Source: Dasyornis broadbenti
Lineage: Eukaryota; Chordata; Aves; Passeriformes; Dasyornithidae
DNA: 64,000 nucleotides
Direction of reading: 5' to 3'
NCBI GenBank assembly: GCA_013397935.1
Contig: VZRN01003447.1
Span: 141,964-205,963, forward strand
This document shows positions 1 to 12,200 of the stretch, piece after piece; the first letter of the stretch is position 1, and each line of letters opens with the position of its first letter. Below the pieces are notes generated by a model. It was not told where the DNA came from. It made no database searches and worked only from the letters and a program-made list of their open reading frames with translations. The translations under genes were made by a program, and so were the position numbers.

Positions 1-3000
1 AAAAAAAAAAAAAAAATGAATGAATACTCAAATACACAACAAAGCAAATACAAATAACTGTTTCCACGTTTTCAATGGACAATCAGCATTTGAAACTGAC
101 TTATGAAACAAACAGAGCCAAAGGCTCTGTAGTCACACAGTGGCTACATGATGAACTCCATGTAAAGTGGTGTTTTTCAAAGCACTGTATTTATGAGTTA
201 TTCATGGCCAGAAGGGCTGGGACAAGCCTTTGAAGAAAGAGGAGGCAGGAGTTGACTTCAGGAACCAAGAAGAGTGTAACCAGGTGTGTGTACCTTTATT
301 GTTGGTTCTGTTAAGAGGTGGGCTTAGATGATAAAGCTTTATTGAAAGGAATCAGTAGTCTGGTAACTGCTATTCTCTTATTGCAGTACATAATATCACT
401 TTGAACCTAGAACGCTTAACACCCATCTCTGACAAGAAAGGTATGTGCATCGCTACACACCCTTTATTAAAAACATCCATTCTCAATTACAGTATCTGGC
501 AAATACAGGCTATGTCTCATCTGCCAGTACTTTTTCATCTTCTGACAGTAATGAAGAGTCCACTAGGGAGCAGCTGCCTCAGGTACAGTGAAAAAACTCA
601 CATGAAGCTTTATTAAGGTACTTAGACACTTTTGATGGAACATTACAATGATATGGTTTACTATGCCAAATACTACATTCGTGCATCACTTAGAACTTTT
701 CCACTACATCTTATCTGGCTTCCTCCGTTTGTCATTACACATAGCGGAAAACAGAACAAAACTACAAATTAATTTTCATTTGAAAAAAAAATTGTTGGTG
801 GTTTATTGAAAGGAAGAAAAATAACAGCCTATTTTGAAATTTTCCAAACATGTTTGTGACTTCTGAACTGTCTACAATTCTAGCTTTGTGTTAGGACAGG
901 GATTAGAACAGTCGAAGTTTTCAAAACTTTAACTTTCTCAGTTCTTCTCTGTTTTACTGAAATTTCCATACTAAAAGTCTTAGCTCTCATCCAGTGTTCA
1001 TGTTCACTGTTAGACGAAACCTTTCATTCTGTCTTTTTCCAACTTTGTTTGTAGCCTCTCTGCACAGGTAGGTCTGTAATGTTTTCTCTGCTCTCTGTTC
1101 TCTTTTCATTTCCCTGATGTGTCTTGCTTTAATAGCCTTCAAAGTGAGTTATTTTCTTTGTCACCATGTCTGAGCACAGTGGATGACAGGATCATCAGAG
1201 AAAAATGGTTTTTGTCTCTGCTGTGTTAAGTGTCTTGTTTAGGCTCTCAGTTTCACTGCAAAAAGCCCACAGTTGTAAAGTGTTGGAGAATTTATGCTCA
1301 GCGAATACAGACTCTAAGAGCACTGGAGATATTCTTGGACATTTTAAATTCAGACCTATGAAACATAACCTTCCTAGGACCTGTAACTTGGTATGAGTTG
1401 TAACTAATGACAGAACAAAACAAAACACTCAAACAAAACAAATCTCTTGAACAAAGCTTGGAGTCCAAGCAAGGATCAAGTGACTTCCCCAAAAGATATG
1501 CACCAACATGAGCTTCTCAAATGAAATTACAACTCTTTTTTTTATGTGGGGGTGTGAGAGGAAGAACATACAATCCCCATATGACAGCCACCCAGAAAGA
1601 ATTTATGAAGTCTTTCTTACCCACTAATCAACTAGAAAAACAAGTTATATGATAGGGAGAACAAGACAGCCAACTACTTTTCGAAAATACAAGCTGAAAC
1701 AAATCAGGAAGAACAAGAGAGAAAAGTACAAAACAGAGAAGCTGAAAGGGTGGAAAGTTGTTCTAACTACCTAATATAGAGCTTTGGGATAGGAATTCTG
1801 ATATTGGTGATGCCTAGAACAGGCCTACCTGTAACAGAGGCCAAGACGAGTTAGAAGAGTAAAAAGTGGACAAATTTATTCAAGGGACATTCTGGGCAAG
1901 CGAAGCCCCCTTGTGAGGCTACACCCAAAAATGGACAGTGGGTCACAAGCTCTTCACCTTTGATAAGTTCTGTTGCATTAGCATGTTGGCCCTTAATTCT
2001 CCAATCACACCCTCAGGCAATGATGTTTACCACCCCAGGCCCACTCCCCCCAACTCACTGTTGTTTACATCCTTTCAGGCCCTAGGGCAATGAAGTGTCC
2101 TTGGAGTTCCATTCAGAGGGATTGTTTTGGCTAAAGCTGCTGGGAACAGAGGTGTGGAGGCCTGTGCCCCAGGTCAGAGGCAAATCCCTTGTCCCTTTTG
2201 CCACTCCTTCAGATCTTCCCTATTGGCTCTCGTATCCTAACCCCACCTATGTACTGCCCCACCGGATCCCTTATGCTCTCTCCGCCCCCACCAACCCTAT
2301 ATAAAATCCAAGACCTCTTCCTTGTTCTCTCTCTTCTACTCATCCCCTCACAAGTATGGTTGGAATAAACTTCTCTCGTGGACCCTTCTCGCCTCGCTGC
2401 TGTTGACCATGTTATCAGCTATCCAGTGTGTGCTTGTAGTGTGTGATATGTGGCAGCCATGCCAAGCGGCCTCTGCTGCTGAGGCTATCCTGGAAGCTTG
2501 TAGCACTCACCATCTCAGCTACAACACAGAGGTTTTTAGCATTTTATAAGAAGCACAGAACTACACCAAGTTACAGACACACGAAGAGTTAAAACTAGAA
2601 ATTCTTAGGCATCACTGGGGAGAAGGTTTTTTTCCCATCCTCCTGGAAAAAGAAATTATGGTCATGGAAGTAAAGGAGCCAGGGATATCACAATGGAGAG
2701 TCTCAAAGCTGAACATGTGGCTTCCCAGGCTTTGGGGAAATAAATTAATTTTCTTCATTACTTTGAATGTGCCGAACCATTGACCTTTATAGACTGAGCT
2801 TGCAGCCAAACAAACAACTGTCAAGCTACACTTGGTGACCACTGACTTTTCACAATAGCTAAAAGGTCTCTTGCCTTTCTCTTGAAGAGAATATTTTAGA
2901 AAATAAATTTAAAGTAATTAACTCTCTATTAGCATTTACTAAGAAATATTTAGTAGAGAACATTTTACTCCAAATGATTAATTAAAAAATCATAAATAAC

Positions 3001-3190
3001 AAAACCACACACATTCATAGAAAGGAGCCAGGTGATCTTTGTGACATACAGAGCTAAACAGCTTGACTGTAATTTCTCAGCAGAAGGAAGAGGCAGACTG
3101 AGAAATAACCTTCCTTTAGAAAAGAATCAAATTTAGCTTGGAGGCCAAAGGAAAACTTTTAATGAAAGGAAGCAAAGATAGTGTATTTAC
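1..3190. other. Probable SFT2D1 intron 4; no confirmed exon
   Basis: This stretch lies downstream of SFT2D1 exon 4. I looked on the minus strand for the remaining SFT2D1 exons (the conserved LCFIFTLCAALW, WHKKG and LSYIPYAR parts) and did not find them, so they probably lie left of base 1. It holds an AT-rich start with 16 A's, a small perfect hairpin (112-119 with 123-130), a solo LTR (about 1831-2535) and a weak plus-strand exon-like pair at 387-582. The rest shows nothing recognisable. Confidence 0.5.
1831..2535 (+). mobile_element. Solo LTR of an endogenous retrovirus (plus orientation)
   Basis: The block is unlike its AT-rich surroundings and has the order of signals of an LTR. A CCAAT box lies at 2001-2005 and a TATA box (TATATAAAA) at 2298-2306. 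A CT-rich segment follows where transcription would start. A poly(A) signal AATAAA lies at 2364-2369, about 60 bases past the TATA box, and then a GC-richer U5-like tail. Adjacent gag, pol or env sequence is not visible, so it looks like a solo LTR. The left edge is placed at TGTAACAGAGG; the right edge is approximate, because I could not identify a target-site duplication. It may carry its own promoter activity inside SFT2D1. Confidence 0.65.
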
Positions 3191-3272
3191 CAACATCACG
3201 ATTGTAGCTATTAATCGTTTTGGATCAAACATTGCTTTCAGTTGCTTCAGTGGCCCCATCAGGAAACATGTA
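3191..3272 (-). CDS. SFT2D1: SFT2D1 coding exon 4
   Basis: 82 nt. The first base completes Ser78 (AG|T), then TCFLMGPLKQLKAMFDPKR and LIATIVML. The acceptor is ..CTATTAG and the donor GTAAAT at 3190. It ends in phase 0 inside the predicted third membrane segment. This is the last SFT2D1 exon I can find. Confidence 0.94.
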
Positions 3273-6200
3273 CTAATAGGAGAGAAAAAACAAAACAAAT
3301 TGTAAATCACTTTCAAATAACTTTTTCTAAAAGACAGTAGGTAATAAACCAGCTTTCCAACAGACAGATGACTACAAAGGCTTTAAAAAAAGATATTTCA
3401 GTGCTTAGCAACAGAAACTTACTAGAACAGAAGGTGAAATACTCCATGAATTTAGCCCTGGAAACAGTTTATGAGTCACCCTTGGTCACGAAATTCTTTC
3501 CAAAATATTACCACAGAAAAAAAAAGTAACAGGCAAATAAAGAACACTTATGTTGGTTGAGATAAGAGAGGACAGAGTGTGACAATGATATACTTAAGGA
3601 ATAACAAAAGACCATAGAAGCAAATCAGTTTTCATGAACTCTTTCATAGAATAAGAAAAAACACATTTCCATTAATAATCTGTTTGATGGTGCTGAATGT
3701 CATTTATAAATAAAGACAATCAAGAAAGAAGTATAGTTACAGGTAAATTTAAATCACGTTAAGAAACAAAATGGCAGGAGATTGAACAATGACTATAAGT
3801 AGCTCTACATGAATTTAGAGATGAGTGGGTAGTCAAAGATGTTTTGATTGTTATTTTAAGATGGCAAGTACCATAATACATGGGGGAAAAAACAGATGAG
3901 AAAACTCAACTGCAGAAGTAAATGAGATCATACCTATCCAAGATTTGATGAAAGATAATGGGAATAAATACAGTGGTTAGAGCTTTTTTCATTATCAAAA
4001 CAAAACATTATGCTGTAAATAAGTATAGCAAAAGGTTATCAAGTTGAAGTCTAGCAAATTTTGTGTTGAAGCTGTTATAAGAACGGACTTGACAAAACAA
4101 TGTCAAGATTAAGAAGATGAAACTGCTGTAGAAAATTTCTCTTTAACAGTAAATTTTTTTACCCATGCAGAATGCAAGTGGCTACAATCAAGATTACAGG
4201 GAAGCTCTACCTATTTTGGTCAAACTCAGCAAGCAAAAAGGAAGGAAAAAGTTCAGTAGTTTGTATTAATCCTCCTGCTTTTTTCTACTCTGTAGCTAAC
4301 TTGAAGGGAGAATGAAAACCATCAGCAACACCACACACTGTACCTTTTCACGTAAAGAAATGCCATCTGAACTAAGAGTTCACAACTTCAGGAGTAATTC
4401 TCTGGCTTCAAATATTTAGGATGAATCTCTTTCTTCCCTGTCATTGTGCTTTGTAGAAAACAACAATTTAATGAAGGAGTTAAAATGCCTTGTGGTGGTC
4501 TGAATGCTTTACTATACAGCAGAAAACTAAGCATAACTCCTTTTCTAGTCATTCATTTTTATATGAAATGAAGCAGGGAAGAGTTTGATAAGAGTTTTCT
4601 CCTGAAACCAATCACAAACCTTCTATGACAGAAGAAATATGGAAATCCACATTCCAGGCAGTAAATGGAACTCAATCTTCCACATCCAAATGTTCTCCTA
4701 CCAGCAACTTTGCACATCTATCTCCTTTTTTTTATCTTATGTAGACAGACCTCAAATGTCCATTTAAATGGAAAAGTTTTCACAGTTCAATAGAAAAAGA
4801 GAAGTTTTAAATTCACTGCAATCCAAACTAAATTTTTCTCAGTATTTTTTCATCTTGTCTGCTGAGCTGTAAAACTAAACCGAGACCAAAAAAAAAGGGG
4901 ACGTGAAGAACTAGAAGAAAAAATTAGCTAGTGGAAGGCTAGAGATAGGAAAATATGGTGGTAAAAAGGAGTTAAGTTTAGGCCACATCAAATAGGCAGA
5001 AAAAAGATGGAAAGCAAAATGCATTGTTTGTAATCTGAGTCCCATTGAAAAGACTGACATCACAAGAGCTTCTCCAGAGATGAGAAGAGATTTCATAGGG
5101 AGCAGAAAGAAAGGCTGGAAAAAAATTCTAAACATCCTGCAGTTAAACAGGATAATTTTCTTAGATACACCACATTCTGTAGGAGATACACTCATCATCC
5201 CTGAGAATAATCAAATAAGTATTGTTTTCATATTCATGGTTAGAAAATGATAGTAAAAACAAGCTAGAGGGAACTAAATAGGCTGGTAAGAGTGGTAACT
5301 GCATTTTGGATTAAATACAGACTTGCAAACGAGCCTGAAAAAGTTGAAATCTGCTTGTCAATTTTGGACTGTGTTGTCATCTCCTACTATTCTTAGAACA
5401 CAGTTGCCTGTTGTTTACATCTAAAAGTACTATCGACAGAAAAGGGGGCCTCTTTTTTCTTCTAATTTTAGTTGGAATCCAGACTAAAGTTTTTCAGCAT
5501 TCTCCTAAAAGAAATACCAGCCTGTAAAAACTTTCCTCTTAACTCAATTAGTATTAAATTTCTAAAATGCTAATTTAATTTGAAGCAGTGAAAACACACC
5601 CAAAGTACCAGGCAAAAACAACACAACAAAAACCCTCACCCAAAACCAATAATAAAGAATAAAGAGTAAGATAAGGGAAAGAAAAGCAAATACTTAGCTT
5701 TGGCTATTTCTAGTTATTATTAACTTTTTGCCTTGCTTTAGTATGAGATGGAATAGTTCTACAATTGAGACTTGATTTCAGTATAGAAATTACTGTCTCC
5801 TAACAAATTTGTTGAGAAAAAGCAGTATACCTTAACATTTCTCAAATGTTAGTGTCACATTACCTGAGTTTTAAAAGATTAACAATGCTTTGACTCAAGA
5901 GTCAAGTCACTTGACTTAAGTCACAGTGTCCATGAAAGTCAAGACCAGAGTCCATGGGATTTGAGTTCCATGACCATGCTTCAACTATACAGAGATAATA
6001 AGAGAACGAGGACAAACAGAAACTGAAAATACTTTACGGACATTAAGTTGTTTCTTATGTGTCTTTCAAACTGTGAAAGAAAGTTTTCAATCCTAAGAGG
6101 TCCCTTCTGCAAATCTTTTCAAACTGTTATGTGGAACTCTTCAAAGAATCAAACATAGGGTTTAAAAATACACTTTGAATGGTTTTTAGACTCTGCCTTT

Positions 6201-9200
6201 GGTCTTGCAGTCAAAACAAGCATTTCCTGAATGTTTCCTTTTTGAAAGAGTTTTCTTGGAAACGGCATGATCTCTCTGTTAACAGCAAAAAGCTCCTTCC
6301 AGTAATGAAGTATCCATACAGTGGGCAGACTACCAGTCTCTGCTCCTGAAGCTGAGGTACTTCTCTACCTGGCAGAAAGACTAACCTGTAAAAAGTGCAA
6401 AACATTCAGCTAGCAATTTGTTATTCATACTTCAGATAGCAGTTGTGACATGTCCACGAACAGGTGTGTAAGATAACGGATATACAACAAAACGGTAAAA
6501 TAAACAAGTTTTTGTTATAAGCATTTCAATAAGAAATATGTTGTTATACACAACATAAACCAACACCACTCTAGAGTAAAAGCAAATGTAAATGTAAATG
6601 AAAAGGAGGGTACTTTTCTAATAACAATAACTAAGAAACCATACCTGGCTAGCGCAGCAATATTTCCCAGGGTGTAGAACACTGCAAACAGTTTGATCCC
6701 CTTTGGGAGCCATAGCAATGCTGTTCCCTGTAACAGACATTATTTGTACATTTGCAATCAGTTAACTCAATTTATTTCGATTTTATAGTCTATAAATACA
6801 ACTTCATACTATGAAAAGCATCATTCTGACATACACTAGCAGAGCACACTGCTCTCAGAGCAGCAGTCACTACTCGGCACACTTCTGTTGCCACCTGCTG
6901 GCAAACAATTGTTGGTTTATTGTATTTCTAAATACTTTTACAACTAAGCAACATTTGTTTATATTATTGAACACATTTATTTGTACTGTTTATATTCTAT
7001 TCACAAGACCTTCAGTTTTGTTACAGTGCCCCACTGTGCATTCTACATCCCTGCACACAAGATAAAATGTCATAAAGCTGCACTAATATTCATCTCCTTC
7101 CTTCAATCGACCACCTGGACTTGCAGTCTAAATACACACTGAGGCTGAACAGAAACATTTTAGAACTCTTACTTCCAGATATCTCTTCTTTCCACTAAAC
7201 TTAAAAAAATCCAAGGCCTTCTGCTGATCACAGTCACCCATGACTATCAGAGAGAAAAGGGGTCATAGAATGGTTTGGATTGGAAGGGACCTTAAAGATC
7301 ACCTCAAACTAACCCCCACTTGTCATGGATAGGGGCACCTCCCACTAGACCGGGCTGCTCAAAGCCCTATTCAGCCTGGCTTTGAACATTTCCAGGGATG
7401 GGGTATCCACAGCTTCTCTGGACAACCTGTTCTACTGCTTCACAATAAAGAATTTCTTCCATATATCTAACCTAAATGTCCCTGTTTTCAATTTGTACCC
7501 GTTACTCCTTGTCCTATCACTACATCTCCTGACAAAGAGTCCTTTTCTGGCTTCCCTGTAGTCCGCCTTCAGACACTGGAAGGCTCCACACAACCTTCTC
7601 CAGGCTGTAAGTTGTAAAAACTAAAACTTTCTCAGCCTGTCACAGCCTAAACAGAGCTTCAACTAAAAGCAAAACCAACTGTGATCTGCACACTGTGTCC
7701 TGAAAAAACACAAGCAAACAAAAAAGCAATTTAAAAATTGCAATCTACTCAATTGCAATTTCAATGGAAATCTGAGGTGAAAAGAAAGGAAAAGTGGGAG
7801 GAAGAAAGGGGAGGAAAGAAGAAGGAGTGGGGAGGAAAAGGAAGGGAAGAGAGGAAGAGGGAGGACTTCCCCAGTGTTTTTTCACCTCCTTCTGGGAGCT
7901 TCCATGCAGCTGAAACCGCTTCCTACTGCAAGTTACCTGTGCCAGATTTTGACAGACCCAAGCAATTAATAGATCTCAACTCTTAACTGCAGGCTGGAGA
8001 CTCCTGCCAGCCCCCAAAGTTCAAGAATGAACAAATGATTTGCTGACTGTAAAACCACCAGGAGTGCAGCAGGTTTTTCATATATCAACACACAACCACA
8101 GTCATCACCTATTGATTTGTTGAGTGTGACAGGCTACACTTGTGGTTTCTTCAGCCTTTAAAAACCATTCAAGCTTCCCCCCTCTTTTCTCCTTTCATTG
8201 GAGAGAATAAAATAACATGGGTACACACCTCTTTTCTACAAAAACAGGGCATACTTTGTCAGTGTTCAAACCTTTTAGTAAGAAAATGTATTACACTATA
8301 GTAAAATGCTCTCTTCTGTAATTGGAAGAAAAATGGTCAAAATCATAATTTAGAGATCAACACCAATTATACATTTCATGTCCAGTTAGATAAATGTATA
8401 CAAAATTTAGAATACAGGATAAAGCAAACACAGAATCACATATAAAGTAGTAATATGAATGAGGCTCAACTGCAGAACAGTAATAAAGCACAAGGGAAAA
8501 AACAACTTTACTTACAAGAAAAGAACACACAATGCCAGCAACAAAGCATATGGCAAACCATCTGACTCGAGTACCAAAGCTGAGTGTTGAGGCATCAAGG
8601 ACCTTAACAGCAAGAGAGGAAAAAGAGGATATTACAAACCCAGCTTTGAACAATTTAAAAGACCTTTTTTTCCTGTACTACTGAAATCCTTAATTTCAAA
8701 CAAAATAATTTTTTAGCCAGAAATAATTATTTAACCTTGTTTAACAAGTTTTTTAACAAGTTGCTCGTGTACTAAATCTTTCATATTACAAAATTCTATT
8801 ATCAATCTGGAACATATGGAAACATATTTACAAACAAACAAAAAAGACAAAACCCGTAAAGGTATACCCTGGCATGCAACCAATACTGCTTCACTTTCAA
8901 CAGACCTTCTTATTACCATACAACTGAAAATAATCACAGTTGTACCAAATCAAAAGAATGAATGGATCTTCTAGCAATTTGCAGAGGAATTAATGTATTG
9001 TGCAACACTGCAAGTTCCTATAGATATTATCACCTTTTCCTGTTACTAGAGAGGATCCCTTGTACATGTTAATATCACTACCCACTGCAAGCATTACAAC
9101 TCAGCTTCAATTACTGTTCCTTACAGGGTGAAGGTGTAGGCAGATTAACACAGCTTGTCTCATCAGACTCAGCTAACTTGCAGAAAGGGAATATTTTACT

Positions 9201-12200
9201 TCCTTCTCCTCCACAGTGACTCCAGAACCTAATGAGCTGAGCTACCTGGCACAACTCACGACATGAGAACAGAACTAGTTTTCCTTCTATTTTGATGACC
9301 TGGCTAATGAGTCAAGCCAGCTCTGCAAGCTGTCAGAAAAGCGGGGCTGATGTAAGGAGAGAGGCAGGGCCATGTATCTGTCAGAATGGCCCCTTTTAGC
9401 AGAAGTGATTTGTTAGATATGCTCAGCTCATCACCACCCATGCTGAAGAACAATGCATTTCAATGCACTCCAGATCACCACAATTAAATGTACTTTCTAT
9501 TCTAAACTGGCCTATTAAGTGAAATGTTGCTTCAGCTTACACAAAATTACTTTTGTATTTGTTCAGATGTCACAGGCAAACTTGTCCTCTTGTTATCTAG
9601 TCTACAGGTATTCTAATCAAGTCTTATTAACCAAATATACAGGTTAGGCCTTCTCCAGCCAGATTCTCCTAATCTCTTGAAAAATTTCTCTTTCTGGAAG
9701 TGGTAAGTAAACCAAGGAAATTTGGTTATTGCTTAGAACAATTTCACATCTGTACAAATGAAGACTCTGTATCTAGTTTAATAAAAGAGTACCACAAGCA
9801 TGCACACATAATGGTGCTGTGATGACAGAACTTCCCAAATGCCAGAAGATGCAGCTTACCTTGTTAGGTCCAACACTTTATCCTTATGTATGCATTAAAG
9901 AAACAGACAAAAACAGTAGCTGAAAGATGGCTCAGTATTTTAAATCATATTTGATAGTCATAGTCCTGAATGCCTACACATTTAGGGAGAGTAAGAATAG
10001 CTGGTAGGACATAGCTGAAGACACCCATTTCAATCGTGCCTTTAGTTACACCTATTCATGCAACTAATCACAAGCACACACACACACACACAAGAGTAAA
10101 AGTCTTTTCCATCCGTGTTCACAAATGAAGCGCACATATGCCAGTACTATCAGTAAACACAACACACACCTTTCAGACTGCCTAGAAAACAGGGAAAGGA
10201 TGAAGATAAATCATTCATTCTGGTACACCAGACTCACTGCTGCCACTTACTGCTCTTCTACTCCTAATCTTAATATCTGACAGTGCTCCTGAAGTGACTA
10301 CCAGATTTCATTCTTCTAATAAATTTGAAAACAGCTTTATCTTCATTTAAATCCCCTACAGTTATGAGGTGAAAAAAATAGCAGCACAAGAAATAAGAGA
10401 ACCACACAAAGCCTTGGAGCAAAAAAATGCCACAAACCCAAAAAAGGCTGATACATTTTATGGATTTAACTCCTAAAAACTTAGATTGACAAGATATGCA
10501 TATGAACTACAGGAAGATAAGCTGTGGCATGAGGGCTGCCAGAGCACTCCAACATAGCATTCTGCGTAATAATAAAACTAAATAAATTAATTGACATTAA
10601 AATGAAGGCTGATCCTCCAACCATTCCCAATGATGTCACCATTTATGTTGTCAAGCTGAACCTATTTAATGCAATGTTTGAAATCCTGAAACTGGGGAAC
10701 TGATAATGCATTTTCTTAGTCCCTGATAGCTAAGGGGATTGAGGGGAGACCTCATTGCAGTCTACAGCTTCCTCATAACGGGGAGCAGAGGGGCAGGCAC
10801 TGATCTCTTCTCTGTAGTGACCATAGACAGGACCTGAGGCAACACCTGAAGTTGTGTCAGAGAGGTTTAGGTTGGATATCAGGAAAAGGTTCTTCATCCA
10901 GAGAGTGGTTGGGCACTGGAACAGGCTCTTCAGGGAAGTGGTCACAGCACCAGCCTGACAGAATTCAAGAAGCATTTGGAAAATGCTCTCAGGCACAGGA
11001 TGTGACTCTTGGGGATGGTGCTGTGCAGGGCCAGGAGTTGGACTCGACGGTCCTTGTAGGTCCCTTCCAAGTCAGTATATTCTACAAACCTTACTTTTTG
11101 AGTTTCATGGAAGCAATGGAGCTCATTACCTTTCCAAGACCTTTCCAAAATACTTCTAGTGACTCTTAACATCCACCTAGTCTCCTCCTATATATTAACG
11201 ATCCTATATCAGTTTTCCATGTGGGCAAACAGAAAAACAGAACCACTTAATTTTACAACTTTTAAGAAATATTCTAGAAGCTAACAATTGCATCTTTTCT
11301 TGGTGGTAGAATGTGCAAGTAATGGAGAAAATTCAAAGAAACATTGAGAAAATTTGCAGAACTGAGTTTTTAAGCCATATTGAAAAAAATATTTATAGAG
11401 ATGTATTTTCATCTTTCCCTAACAGTCTTCCTTATATGTATTTCTATCAGCACTAGAGAGTAAAATATAAGAACTGTAAATACCTCGTCTATTCCTCTTT
11501 GTTGAAATCTTGTTGAGTGCTTTAAGCAGCTGTCATGCAACTATGGTCAATGTGTCACATAGACTGATTTTATATTAGTTTTGGTGTAGATAAAACTAAA
11601 CAGCATAATGCTGCCCTGAAAATATCATTACGCTACTATACTTACAATTTATTAATGATCTTTATGGTAATGAATTCCTTTAATTTTTTTTAATATATTT
11701 AGAATAATGGATCTAATTGCAGCAAGAAACAACAGCTGGTCAACTGAAGAGTTTAAAAAGCATAGAAAGACTTCACTGAATCATCACACAGTTGTTTCCT
11801 TATAGTCTTCTACTCCTTATTGTCTTGTACTCAGCAGGAATTACTACTGACTTCATGATAATGGTTCTACAAAAATCAAAGAAAAGAATACAGAGCTATC
11901 TATGAACGTGAACCATATGACAGCTATTGCACAGCTATCAGATATTCCAAAGACAGGGCCATTGTTTTCAACCAAACACATGACTCATCTTCAGAGAGAT
12001 CATTAAAACAGCTGAAAATTCTACACACAAAATGTATAACCTCACACTTTCTTTTACAACCATACTTCTCACCAAGTGTTCTTCTCTGCATGGGTGCACA
12101 TACTTTTTGCTTTAATACACACCCTTTAAAAATAGTCAACACCATTCAGCCGTAGCTTTAGTGAATGTCACATATTAATTTTCTCACTAAAAAGAGGCTT

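Noticed and set aside
5900..5916. Short perfect inverted repeat AGTCAAGT-C-ACTTGACT
   Set aside because: Arms of 8 bases in AT-rich intron sequence are expected by chance, and nothing nearby supports function.
7738..7986. 82-codon Lys/Glu/Gly-rich frame
   Set aside because: It is the translation of the polypurine tract, with no homology or splice signals.
10730..11172. Open frames of 76-105 codons
   Set aside because: They translate a CR1 LINE tail in several frames, so no host gene is implied.
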